A DNA stretch of 15,574 nucleotides from an uncultured Oceanospirillales bacterium (GCA_913061245.1 CAJXTO010000023.1:1-15574), one strand, 5' to 3'. Positions 1 to 7,099 are shown, counted from the first letter of the stretch. Program-made: numbers and translations. Notes: generated from the sequence alone by a model not told the origin.

Positions 1-357
1 CCTGCGATCCGGACAATCGCAATGCCGGCAGATACTAATCCTGCGGGTGATATTTTTGGTGGTTGGTTGATGGCCCAAATGGATTTAGCGGCCGGGAATA
101 CAGCGGCTCGCGTTGCTCGCGGTCGAAGTGCGACTATTGCGGTTGATGGGATTCAGTTTTTAAAGCCGGTATCAGTTGGTGATGAAGTGACACTCTTTGC
201 AGAGCTTGAATCCATTGGGCGCACATCAATGAAAATTAAGGTTGAGGCATGGCGTCGACCACGCGATGGGGATGAGACAGAAAAGGTTACAGAGGCACTC
301 TTTACGTTTGTGGCACTAGACCAAGATGGCCGGCCACGCCCGATTCCTGAATCTTAA
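1..357 (+). CDS. Acyl-CoA thioesterase, YciA-like (5' end missing)
   Basis: A hotdog-fold acyl-CoA thioesterase of the YciA group, which hydrolyses fatty acyl-CoA to free acid and CoA in the cytoplasm. The reading frame is open from base 1 and reads P-A-I-R-T-I-A before the first Met at base 22, so that Met is internal. Family members usually carry a stretch like LRTLAMPAD here, so about 10-15 N-terminal residues lie before the window. The family signature MPADTNPAGDIFGGW is followed by LMAQMD, which supplies the conserved Asp near the active site. The visible 118 residues otherwise span the single domain. Its TAA stop overlaps the stop of the convergent YeeE gene within the four bases TTAA. 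Physiological substrate cannot be told from sequence. Confidence 0.9.
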   Translation, partial: PAIRTIAMPADTNPAGDIFGGWLMAQMDLAAGNTAARVARGRSATIAVDGIQFLKPVSVGDEVTLFAELESIGRTSMKIKVEAWRRPRDGDETEKVTEALFTFVALDQDGRPRPIPES

Positions 358-1409
358 TGAGTACTGCTTGCGGTTTCGGTTCGATAATCGAGTAGCCGAT
401 CGGTGATACCTGCTGAGAGCCACATAAATAACAAAGCGATCCATGCTGTGATCGCCATGACAGCGCCTCCAGTGACACCTGCGCCAACAGCGCAGCCACC
501 AGCTAGCATGCCGCCAAATCCCATGAGACACGCGCCGATTAAGTAACGTGACAGCCCAGTATCCTCTGTGAAAGTCTGGACTTTGAATTCGCCAGTCAAT
601 TGCGCGGCTAGGAAACTGCCAGCAAAAACACCCATGACAATGCCGATATCAAATGACAGCGGCAGCACCGGCATATTGATTAACCCCATTAGCGTATCGG
701 CCGAAGGCCCTGTGAAACTGACGCTCTTGACGTTAATCACTTCAAACGACCAACTGGCATGCCACGCTGTCAGTCCCCAACCGAGCGCGACGGATGCACC
801 AACGAGAACAGCGCCGAATTGATACCAAGGCGCTGCGGCGCTTTTTTTAGCAAGCCAAATGGCGGCGAGGAAAAGAATCACTCCAAAAATGAGTGCGCCA
901 AATTCTGGAAGATAAATCGATAGATTGCGATTACTTGAATCAATCAACCACCAGCTCGAGATTTCATTGCGAGCGGGGGACAACCCTCCGCGTAACGCAG
1001 CTTGAGAGACGACGGTAACCACAAGACCTGCAACAAGTGCTCGCAAGTTTCCGGTCGCTGAGAGGACTAGTAGTCGACTCGCGCAGCCTCTGGCCATGAT
1101 CATGCCAATCCCGAATAAAGAGCCGCCAACAATAGCGCCAGATAGCGAGCCTGTTGTTGTGAGCTGCCGAATACTGGTTGTTTCAAGTATTTCGTTGTGA
1201 ATCAGTAGTTGCGTCAAGATCAAAGCAGTCGAAAAAGTGAAGAGCCAAATCGAGAATTTGGCGTTTGGTCGGGTACGCCAGAATTCGATACAGGCTGACC
1301 GTAAACAAAATCGGCTTTGTTGAGCGAAGACACCGAATAACAGGCCAGTGACGATGCCAAGGACAACGGCAACTTGCCCACTTGAGAATTGTTCAAAGAA
1401 TTCAATCAT
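354..1409 (-). CDS. YeeE/YedE family sulfur-compound transporter (minus-strand copy)
   Basis: An integral inner-membrane protein of the YeeE/YedE family, some members of which take up thiosulfate. From the ATG at 1409 it is 351 residues, the full two-halved size, mostly hydrophobic helices. Conserved cysteine motifs believed to hand the substrate along the channel are visible: FCLRSAC (C35, C40), ARGCASRLLVLS (C109) and AGGCAVGAG (C306). The frame can be extended to a TTG at 1436, but neither start has a clear ribosome site; I chose the ATG because the residues before it are polar and unlike family starts. It is divergent from a second full-length family member starting at 1536, and its 3' end overlaps the thioesterase gene by four bases. 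The exact sulfur species carried is unknown. Confidence 0.88.
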   Translation of the reverse strand: MIEFFEQFSSGQVAVVLGIVTGLLFGVFAQQSRFCLRSACIEFWRTRPNAKFSIWLFTFSTALILTQLLIHNEILETTSIRQLTTTGSLSGAIVGGSLFGIGMIMARGCASRLLVLSATGNLRALVAGLVVTVVSQAALRGGLSPARNEISSWWLIDSSNRNLSIYLPEFGALIFGVILFLAAIWLAKKSAAAPWYQFGAVLVGASVALGWGLTAWHASWSFEVINVKSVSFTGPSADTLMGLINMPVLPLSFDIGIVMGVFAGSFLAAQLTGEFKVQTFTEDTGLSRYLIGACLMGFGGMLAGGCAVGAGVTGGAVMAITAWIALLFMWLSAGITDRLLDYRTETASSTH

Positions 1410-1484
1410 GCGATTCACACAGTTATTTGTAGACAATAGTGTGCGGGGATAGGTGCTATTTGGCCAGTATTTCGAGAATCTGTC

Positions 1485-1498
1485 TTGATGAAGATCAA
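1485..1498. repeat. Small inverted repeat between divergent YeeE genes
   Basis: TTGAT, four bases, then ATCAA forms a perfect 5-bp dyad, about 40 bases before the forward YeeE start and 75 bases from the reverse one. The position in a shared divergent promoter region (1410-1535) would suit a regulator site acting on both genes. The repeat is short enough to occur by chance and I do not recognise a specific operator. Confidence 0.25.
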
Positions 1499-1535
1499 AG
1501 TGTTAGCATTCGCGCGCTTTATTTAAGGAGTCACC

Positions 1536-2552
1536 ATGGAAGAGCTAGACGTTCGCACGTTATTCGTTATAACCGGTCTTTTGGTTGGTTGCTTTTATGG
1601 AATCGTTGCGCAGTCGACCGCGTTTTGCGTGCGGCGCGGAATTTCTGATCTAGCAGACGGGCGTGGCGGCGCGACCTTGACAGGTTGGCTGGGTGCCTTG
1701 TTATTGGCGCTTCCGATGACTCAATGGATGATCTTGGATGGTCATCTGGATGCGAGCCAAACAGTTTATTTTCCTGAAGCCTTATCTTGGTGGACGACAC
1801 TGATCGGTGCGATCGCTTTTGGATGCGGCATGATGCTGACTCGTGGATGTCCTGCACGACTTGTGGTGCTAAGTGCTTCAGGCAACCTGCGCGCGTGGTT
1901 CGGATTATTGGTTGTTGGCGTGTCAGCGTATGCAACGTTTAAAGGTTTAATCGCTGAATCTCGTGTTGAGCTTCAGCAAACAGCAACTCTTGAGCTGCCA
2001 ACTGAATCAGTTTTGTTATCGCTTCCAGGATTCGAGTGGCCTTTGATTGCTCTGGCAACAGTTGTCATCGGATTTTTCGCACTTCGTCACGGGCTGAACC
2101 GCAATCTGATCGGTGGGCTGTTAGTTGGCTTTTTAGTTGCAGGAGCTTGGTCAACGACTGCTGTTTTGGGCGCTGATGATTTTGACCCAATGGCGCCGAT
2201 GTCTTTGACTTTTGTGGCTCCAATCGGCGAGGCCATGACTTATCTTCAGCTTGCATCAGGCCTTGAGCCAACATTTAACGTGACTTTGATATTGGGCGTG
2301 CTAGTTGGGGCATTCGTTTCCTCAGTCGTTCGCGGAGAGTTTCAGTGGCAAACATTTGAGTCAGCTTCTGATCATGCTCGCTATTTCTTTGGTGCGATAT
2401 TAATGGGCGTTGGCGGTATTTTGGCGCTTGGTTGCAATACGGGGCAGGCAATTACGGGATTGGCGACAGGATCCTTATGGTCCATTCTCGTGACGGGGGT
2501 CATCTTCGTAAGCGGTTACTGGATGCATCAACGAATGAGTCACTCGTCCTAA
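1536..2552 (+). CDS. YeeE/YedE family sulfur-compound transporter (plus-strand copy)
   Basis: A second full-length (338 aa) YeeE/YedE membrane transporter. The start is set by a strong ribosome site, AAGGAG, five bases before ATG. The three cysteine motifs of the family are present: AFCVRRG (C31), CGMMLTRGCPARLVVLSASGN (C97, C105) and LGCNTGQA (C300). In the structurally studied thiosulfate transporter YeeE, three equivalent cysteines form the conduction path, so transport of thiosulfate or a related sulfane-sulfur compound is likely. It shares motifs with, but is clearly diverged from, the neighbouring reverse-strand copy, so the two may be partners or have different substrates. No sox, TusA-type or rhodanese gene is immediately adjacent. 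Confidence 0.9.
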   Translation: MEELDVRTLFVITGLLVGCFYGIVAQSTAFCVRRGISDLADGRGGATLTGWLGALLLALPMTQWMILDGHLDASQTVYFPEALSWWTTLIGAIAFGCGMMLTRGCPARLVVLSASGNLRAWFGLLVVGVSAYATFKGLIAESRVELQQTATLELPTESVLLSLPGFEWPLIALATVVIGFFALRHGLNRNLIGGLLVGFLVAGAWSTTAVLGADDFDPMAPMSLTFVAPIGEAMTYLQLASGLEPTFNVTLILGVLVGAFVSSVVRGEFQWQTFESASDHARYFFGAILMGVGGILALGCNTGQAITGLATGSLWSILVTGVIFVSGYWMHQRMSHSS

Positions 2553-2589
2553 TACTCAAAAAAGTTCGAGTGATTCCGATTGATAGATC

Positions 2590-2904
2590 ATGCGTATAGG
2601 AATTTTCACACTGATAGCAGTCATTGCATCCTTTGATGTCAGCGCGGCCTGCCGTACGTTTCATTATGATCATGATGGGAATGCGAATACGCCTCTGAAA
2701 TTCAGAGTTGCATGCGAACAGACCTATGAGATCCGTAAGATTCCAAAGTATCGCGTCCCTTCAATTGATGTGGCCTCGGGCACGACTCGCTTCCGTGATC
2801 CCAAACACATCCGGCTTCCATTGCCTAAGCCCAAATGCACGATTCCAAGCGTCTATCAATTCACAATGATGCAGACGCTCTCGCAATGCGTCACAACAAG
2901 GTAG
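2590..2904 (+). CDS. Small exported protein with four cysteines, family not recognised
   Basis: A 104-residue open frame. The first 19-20 residues look like a signal peptide: a positive start (MR), a hydrophobic stretch and a cleavage-like VSA before A20. The -3/-1 residues do not make a good lipobox before C21, so a soluble periplasmic or secreted protein is more likely than a lipoprotein. The mature part is basic and carries four cysteines (C21, C42, C83, C100), an even number that could form two disulfides. I do not recognise the family. The ribosome site is weak. It begins 37 bases after the YeeE stop and ends 30 bases before the HEPN gene, all on the same strand, so it may be cotranscribed with either. 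Confidence 0.55.
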   Translation: MRIGIFTLIAVIASFDVSAACRTFHYDHDGNANTPLKFRVACEQTYEIRKIPKYRVPSIDVASGTTRFRDPKHIRLPLPKPKCTIPSVYQFTMMQTLSQCVTTR

Positions 2905-2934
2905 ACTCTCATTATCAAGTCATGAGGGATTGCC

Positions 2935-3597
2935 GTGATTACCGAATCCGAAGCGAACACTTTAAAGGAGAAACAGCGGAGCCTGCGTGAGGGCTTTGGT
3001 GACAGCCTGGGACTCCGTGTACACCGAGCGATTAGTTGGTTGCAGCGTGCGGCACAGGAACACGATGATCCTGATGCAGCTTTCGTGTTTCTGTGGATCG
3101 CTTTCAATTCGGCATATTCACAAGATATTGGCATTGCGTACCACGTCTCTGAGAAAGGTCGTTTCAAAAGCTTTTTGAGTACGCTCTTATCGTTTGACCA
3201 AGATGACCGTGTGTACCACCTGGTGTGGACTCGCTTCCCGCATGAAATCCGCCTGGTGTTAGAAAATCAGTTTGTATTTGGCCCTTTCTGGAATCACCAA
3301 AATGGTATTGAAGGCAATGAAGATTGGCAGGAGAAACTCGAATCCTCTGTTAAAAAAGCCAAACTGGCACTGGCTGAAAAAGATACTGAGCGGGTTTTAA
3401 ACGAGTTGTTTGATCGACTGTATGTTTTGCGCAATCAGATCATCCATGGCGGAAGCACGTGGTCTGGAGCGATCAACCGTGCTCAGGTGCGCGATGGGGC
3501 TGAAATATTAGGCTCACTGATTCCTGTGTTTGTGGAATTGATGATGGATCATCCCAGTCATCCTTGGAAAGAGCCGATTTATCCGGTCGTCGATTAG
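2935..3597 (+). CDS. HEPN-domain protein (putative RNase)
   Basis: A 220-residue, mostly helical, soluble protein. The GTG start is chosen because GAGGGA lies five bases before it. Two stretches point to the HEPN superfamily: AFVFLWIAFNSAY (residues 49-61), typical of the N-terminal helices of Apea-like HEPN proteins, and LRNQIIHGG (165-173), which contains the R-X4-H motif (R166, H171) forming the metal-independent RNase site of many HEPN toxins and defence effectors. The region between has several conserved-looking aromatic residues but no second domain I recognise. No nucleotidyltransferase antitoxin (MNT) or other partner is adjacent; the upstream neighbour is the small exported Cys protein. 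Role unknown: solitary toxin-like RNase, phage-defence effector or RNA processing enzyme are all possible. The superfamily call is fairly sure, the activity is inferred. Confidence 0.75.
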   Translation: MITESEANTLKEKQRSLREGFGDSLGLRVHRAISWLQRAAQEHDDPDAAFVFLWIAFNSAYSQDIGIAYHVSEKGRFKSFLSTLLSFDQDDRVYHLVWTRFPHEIRLVLENQFVFGPFWNHQNGIEGNEDWQEKLESSVKKAKLALAEKDTERVLNELFDRLYVLRNQIIHGGSTWSGAINRAQVRDGAEILGSLIPVFVELMMDHPSHPWKEPIYPVVD

Positions 3598-3637
3598 GTC
3601 TGCAGGCTCACTGAGATCCTAACTCTCTGTTGCTGTC

Positions 3638-4408
3638 TCATCCGAAAAAGAGCGGCTTCACAAGGCCCGTGAGACTGACAACCACAAGAGCGATACCCAA
3701 AACCCTGAAAAATGTGGGTGTCTCTTGCTCGACTAGGTAATTGTGCATTCGATTACCGAGAAGGTGGCCTATAAAAGCACAGGGGAGAAGCCATATATGG
3801 TGAATCAGTTGTAAGTCGACTCCAGCAATGACAAATGACGCCAATTTAATCAGCGTTAATATCCACCACAAGACAAACAGCGTGTTTCTAAGCTCGTGTT
3901 TCGCGACATGTGATGCGACGACTGGGACGATCAACGGCGCGCCAGTGAGTGAGGTCCCCGATACATAGGCCCCAAGCCCAAGAAACCCGTACTCTTGAAA
4001 TTTGGTTTTAATTTGGATGGGTCTATTGATGATGTAGCCAATTGCGTAAGCGAGAACGATCAAGAAGATAATCGTGCTCATGATGACCGGTGGTAGCGTC
4101 AAAAGCCCAATCACTCCAGCGATCTTGGGAAGAATCATGATTCCCATGCTTCGCTTTAAGTAAACCCAGTTAATCGTTTTCAATTGATCAGGCCCCTTGT
4201 TACGGGCGCTCTGGATCATGATGAGGGTCGAGAAAAAGATCAGGTGAACCGCAATTAGCGGTAAAAATACTAATGGGTCGTTAACAATCAGTAATAGAAA
4301 TGGGAGGGCGAGGACGGCACCACCAAAGCCAAGTCCGCTGCGTACGAATCCCGACCAAACAAAAATTAGTCCAATCGCGCCATATTGATACCAGGCGAGT
4401 GATTCCAC
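3638..4408 (-). CDS. TSUP (TauE/SafE) family membrane transporter
   Basis: A 256-residue inner-membrane protein of the TauE/SafE family, whose members export sulfite, sulfoacetate or other organic and inorganic anions. The two internally related halves are visible: SGFVRSGLGFGGAVLALP near residue 20 and the second-half element SGTSLTGAPLIVPVV near residue 150, each within strongly hydrophobic helices. The start is a GTG three bases after the stop of the ytoQ-like gene, with no obvious ribosome site of its own, so translation is probably coupled. It ends the minus-strand run and faces the HEPN gene across 40 bases without a clear terminator. The substrate cannot be deduced. Confidence 0.88.
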   Translation of the reverse strand: MESLAWYQYGAIGLIFVWSGFVRSGLGFGGAVLALPFLLLIVNDPLVFLPLIAVHLIFFSTLIMIQSARNKGPDQLKTINWVYLKRSMGIMILPKIAGVIGLLTLPPVIMSTIIFLIVLAYAIGYIINRPIQIKTKFQEYGFLGLGAYVSGTSLTGAPLIVPVVASHVAKHELRNTLFVLWWILTLIKLASFVIAGVDLQLIHHIWLLPCAFIGHLLGNRMHNYLVEQETPTFFRVLGIALVVVSLTGLVKPLFFG

Positions 4409-4411
4409 TAG

Positions 4412-4849
4412 TTATGATTGAGTGAGGACGTAGCGAAGCAGTTGGACGACCTGGTCAGTGGTCTTACACCATGCGTAAGCCGCTTGGTCGACTTCTTTAA
4501 GAGGATGCACAATATCTTCGTCATGCAAGGTAATGTACGGGATCCCTTTGGCAGCACAGTAGCCCGCATCAAAGGCTGCATTCCATTGTTTGTATTTATC
4601 GCCGAAACGAACGACCACAAGATCTGCTCGGTCAATATCGTGGCGTGTTCGAATCGCGTTGACGCCGCTTGACTGCTGATCACGCCAAAACCCAGGTTCG
4701 ACGGGTCCTAAAAAATCACCTGCGGCATCAGACGCCGGGTGATCGGTGACGGGCGCAGTAAACCGGATATCAAGGTCAGTGGTGGCTTCAATAATGTCTT
4801 GTCGCCAAGAGGTATGGATTTCGCCTGAAAGATAGACGGTATAACTCAT
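4412..4849 (-). CDS. ytoQ: YtoQ family protein
   Basis: A 145-residue cytosolic protein matching what I know of the YtoQ family (named after a Bacillus subtilis gene of unknown function). Characteristic elements are YLSGEIH (6-12) after a short beta strand, the central run DLVVVRFGDKYKQW (76-89), then NAAFDAGYCAAKGIPYITLHDE (90-111). The layout resembles nucleoside 2-deoxyribosyltransferase-like Rossmann folds (strand-SGE loop, then a W-N-x-x-D-x-G segment), so a nucleotide or nucleoside ligand is plausible, but this is inference. ATG start. Its stop lies three bases before the TSUP gene and its start three bases after the stop of the 89-aa membrane protein gene, so the three are almost surely one transcript. 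Confidence 0.85.
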   Translation of the reverse strand: MSYTVYLSGEIHTSWRQDIIEATTDLDIRFTAPVTDHPASDAAGDFLGPVEPGFWRDQQSSGVNAIRTRHDIDRADLVVVRFGDKYKQWNAAFDAGYCAAKGIPYITLHDEDIVHPLKEVDQAAYAWCKTTDQVVQLLRYVLTQS

Positions 4850-4852
4850 TAA

Positions 4853-5122
4853 TTAGTTTTCCTTTTTGCACGCAAGCGACGCGGGGCCAGTCGCACCGTT
4901 TCTGGCATTGCGAGAATAACTGTATGGAGCGCCACGCTGATCTTCTCCGCGCATACACTCCCAGTTATCAATTTTAATGGCAGCGCCCTCGCCAGCATCA
5001 ATAGTGGCCTTTGGCGCGCTCCTTGACGAGTTTGATTCGATGATTCCGTAGACCAATAGCCCAGCCCCTGCAATCACAACAGCAAAGATTGATCCAATGA
5101 TCCAGCGAAATTCAAAGCTCAT
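4853..5122 (-). CDS. Small single-span membrane protein, unknown function
   Basis: 89 residues. One hydrophobic segment (about residues 7-28, WIIGSIFAV...YGII) anchors the protein near the N-terminus; the remaining 60 residues are hydrophilic and probably periplasmic. Two cysteines lie in that part, C56 in WECMRGED and C85 near the C-terminus, and could form a disulfide. A ribosome site AAGGTG five bases before the ATG supports the start. Family not recognised. It heads the tight cluster with the ytoQ-like and TSUP genes, and sits 38 bases downstream of the alcohol dehydrogenase gene on the same strand, with a stem-loop in that gap. Confidence 0.7.
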   Translation of the reverse strand: MSFEFRWIIGSIFAVVIAGAGLLVYGIIESNSSRSAPKATIDAGEGAAIKIDNWECMRGEDQRGAPYSYSRNARNGATGPASLACKKEN

Positions 5123-5132
5123 AAAACACCTT

Positions 5133-5158
5133 ATCCAATAACACTTACACTATCGGAT
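5133..5158. repeat. Stem-loop between alcohol dehydrogenase gene and small membrane protein gene
   Basis: An inverted repeat of eight positions: ATCCAATA (5133-5140), a 10-base loop, TATCGGAT (5151-5158), with one G-U type mismatch. In the minus-strand transcript it would form a hairpin immediately before the ribosome site of the 89-aa protein gene and directly after the dehydrogenase stop. No U-run follows, so it is not a typical terminator. It could be an intercistronic processing or stabilising element, or a repressor site for the three-gene cluster. Confidence 0.4.
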
Positions 5159-5160
5159 GT

Positions 5161-6303
5161 TTACAGCGCTTCTTCAAGGATTCGGGCCAGAATCTCAAGA
5201 TCGAGATCCACTGGATTGGCTTTCATGGATGAAGAGGATTGAGAGGCTAAAGCAACATCAGGGATTTGAAAGGCGTTCAGCCCTAATGAGCCAAGGCCAA
5301 CGATTCCTTGTGATTTAACCCACTGATCCAATGTGTCGAATGCGTTTTCTGGAGTTCCGCCCAAGGCATCTGTGATCCAGTATTGGATGGTTCCTATACG
5401 CGTGACGAGCTCAGTATCTGCGACATAGCGTTGATGTGCTCTTAAACCGTGAGCCAAAAGTGCGGCGCAAATTTCCCCATGTGCTGCTCCGGTTACAGAG
5501 CCGAGGGGGCCTGCGAATCCATGGACAATGCCCAGGCCACTATTTGCAAGAGCGATTCCGCCAGTCACGCTCGCGAGTACCATGGTATCCCGGTCAGTTG
5601 AGGACTCTGTTTGCATCAGATTAGCGAGCGCTTTGAGTGCTTTCGGAATGACAGGCTCAACCAGTGCGTCGGTTAGAGGTGTTCGTTTTTTTGAAAGATA
5701 CGGCTCAATACACTGAGTGATTGCATCAAGACCGCAGGCCAGAGTAATTCGTTTTGGAGAATGATCGGTCAATTCCGGATCGATCAATGCGAGATGAGGT
5801 AGCAAACGAGCATCACGAAGACTGACCTTGCGATTTGCATCAGGTACGTCGATAACGGCGTTTTTAGTCACTTCTGAACCAGTTCCCGCAGTTGTAGGTA
5901 TTGCCATCCATGGAATTGGTGTTTCCTCCAGAGGTAGCCCAAGGCCGACTACTTCTAGGTAAGAGACGATGGGTTGTTTTGCTGGGACAAGACCGGACAA
6001 GGCCTTGGCCATATCAAGAACTGAGCCGCCACCAATGGCAATAATCCCGTCGATATCGAGCTTTTTTGTTGCTTTGACGTGCTTTTCAAGTAACGGGAGC
6101 GAAGGCTCGCCGTGAACCTCAATCATCGCGACGACATCGACTGAGTTTTTTATGTCTCGGATTAACTCAGCCACTTTGTCTCGCACTGATCCACTGACAA
6201 CTAAAACGCGGTTGTACCCGGCATTCGAGATAACAGGCTGGATGGCGCGGGTTACAGAGCGCTCAATGCGGACAGGTGGAATGTGTAGTGCTGATGGGCG
6301 CAT
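5161..6303 (-). CDS. Iron-containing (group III) alcohol dehydrogenase
   Basis: A 380-residue NAD(P)-dependent alcohol dehydrogenase of the Fe-ADH family. The N-terminal nucleotide-binding domain carries GGGSVLDMAK (91-100) and PTTAGTGSE (136-144). In the metal domain, D193, H261 and H275 correspond to ligands D196, H263 and H277 of E. coli FucO, but the position of FucO H200 is Gln197 (GLDAITQCIE). The second His often seen in HxxxHPLG is also replaced (HGFAGPLG). I recall a subgroup with DALTQLIEP, so this is probably a subfamily trait. The start at 6303 has AAGG six bases upstream; the frame stays open to 6510, but that part overlaps the divergent exported-protein gene and does not resemble family N-termini. 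The C-terminal SSSMKANPVDL is typical. Substrate alcohol unknown. Confidence 0.9.
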   Translation of the reverse strand: MRPSALHIPPVRIERSVTRAIQPVISNAGYNRVLVVSGSVRDKVAELIRDIKNSVDVVAMIEVHGEPSLPLLEKHVKATKKLDIDGIIAIGGGSVLDMAKALSGLVPAKQPIVSYLEVVGLGLPLEETPIPWMAIPTTAGTGSEVTKNAVIDVPDANRKVSLRDARLLPHLALIDPELTDHSPKRITLACGLDAITQCIEPYLSKKRTPLTDALVEPVIPKALKALANLMQTESSTDRDTMVLASVTGGIALANSGLGIVHGFAGPLGSVTGAAHGEICAALLAHGLRAHQRYVADTELVTRIGTIQYWITDALGGTPENAFDTLDQWVKSQGIVGLGSLGLNAFQIPDVALASQSSSSMKANPVDLDLEILARILEEAL

Positions 6304-6373
6304 AAAAGACCTTGTAGTTCGACGGCCTAACCTTATCAAAACCATGTTGGATTTACAGATGACGAGGTCTGTT

Positions 6374-7099
6374 ATGCGAGTTTTATTGATTTCACTGAGC
6401 CTGTATTCAGTACCAATCCTCGCTTCGCCACCGATGCAACCAATTAATGGCTTTCTCATCGATCGGACAGAGGTTTCAATTGCTGATTTCAAACAATTTG
6501 CGAATGACACCGGATTTGTGAGTCAAGCCGAGCGGGCTGGTGGTGGCGAAGTATATGGTTGGGGGTGGGAGCAGAAATCCGGATGGACATGGAGAACGCC
6601 ATTTGGTCTTGAGTCAAGTGAACAGCTGCCTGCAGTTCATTTGACATACGACGAAGCAGAGTCCTATTGCCAATGGCGTGGAGCACGACTGCCGACTGAA
6701 AATGAGTGGCGAGAAGCAGCCTATGTTGAGCATCGGGAGGAGCCGCCATCTGAATTTGAAAATGGTCGGCAATATCCCTATCCGACGGGAAATTCCCCTG
6801 AGGGGGCCAACTGCTTATCGGAATGCGGATACCGTCCTCCTATGAGTTTTAGTCACCTACTCGATCGTGGTGTTGGTCCGGCGCCCGTTGGGTCCACAAA
6901 GGAAGGGGTGAATGGTCTGTACGACATGGGTGCGAATGTTTGGGAATGGGTTAATAGTGGCCAGGGTGGACAACAAGGGACTGCCGGTGGCAGCTGGTGG
7001 TATGAAGCTTTTCGGATGCATCGAAGTGATCGGGCAACGAAACCGAGAGATACAGCTGTTGTTTACATCGGTTTTCGGTGCGCCAAAGATATGAACTAG
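6374..7099 (+). CDS. Exported FGE-sulfatase (SUMF1/EgtB-type) domain protein, catalytic cysteines absent
   Basis: 241 residues beginning with a signal peptide (MRVLLISLSLYSVPILA, cleavage near 17), so periplasmic or secreted. The rest is one formylglycine-generating-enzyme-like domain: FLIDRTEVSIADFKQF (27-42), PAVHLTYDEAESYCQWRGARLPTENEW (86-112), GLYDMGANVWEWV (181-193), GGSWW (205-209) and a terminal GFRCAKD. True formylglycine-generating enzymes have two active cysteines shortly after GGS; here those positions are Tyr210 and Met215, so it should not be an active sulfatase modifier of that type. Such domains also serve as ligand-binding or accessory modules. The start is fixed by GAGG at 6364-6367; the open frame upstream to 6152 overlaps the dehydrogenase gene. 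Three other cysteines (C99, C147, C151) may form disulfides. The stop overlaps the lrp stop within CTAG. Confidence 0.85.
   Translation: MRVLLISLSLYSVPILASPPMQPINGFLIDRTEVSIADFKQFANDTGFVSQAERAGGGEVYGWGWEQKSGWTWRTPFGLESSEQLPAVHLTYDEAESYCQWRGARLPTENEWREAAYVEHREEPPSEFENGRQYPYPTGNSPEGANCLSECGYRPPMSFSHLLDRGVGPAPVGSTKEGVNGLYDMGANVWEWVNSGQGGQQGTAGGSWWYEAFRMHRSDRATKPRDTAVVYIGFRCAKDMN

Noticed and set aside
1439..1648. Forward 69-aa frame across the YeeE intergenic region
   Set aside because: Arg-rich composition, overlaps the start of the plus-strand YeeE gene in another frame, no recognisable motif.
2856..3167. Reverse 103-aa frame across the start of the HEPN gene
   Set aside because: It lies opposite a gene with a good ribosome site and HEPN motifs; composition looks like a shadow frame.
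2553..4408. The HEPN region as a mobile defence island
   Set aside because: No integrase, transposase, tRNA, terminal repeats or known defence partner is visible, and base composition does not obviously change.
6152..6373. N-terminal extension of the FGE-like protein frame
   Set aside because: It overlaps the dehydrogenase gene on the other strand and would bury a clear signal peptide that starts at 6374 behind GAGG.
6304..6373. Promoter-like boxes between the dehydrogenase and FGE-like genes
   Set aside because: The best minus-strand match (TTGATA, 17 bases, TACAAG) puts its -10 over the ribosome site, and the forward match is poor, so I do not place promoters here.
6304..6510. 69-residue N-terminal extension of the alcohol dehydrogenase frame
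   Set aside because: It crosses the divergent exported-protein gene, including its signal peptide, and the ATG at 6303 has its own ribosome site and a family-like N-terminus.
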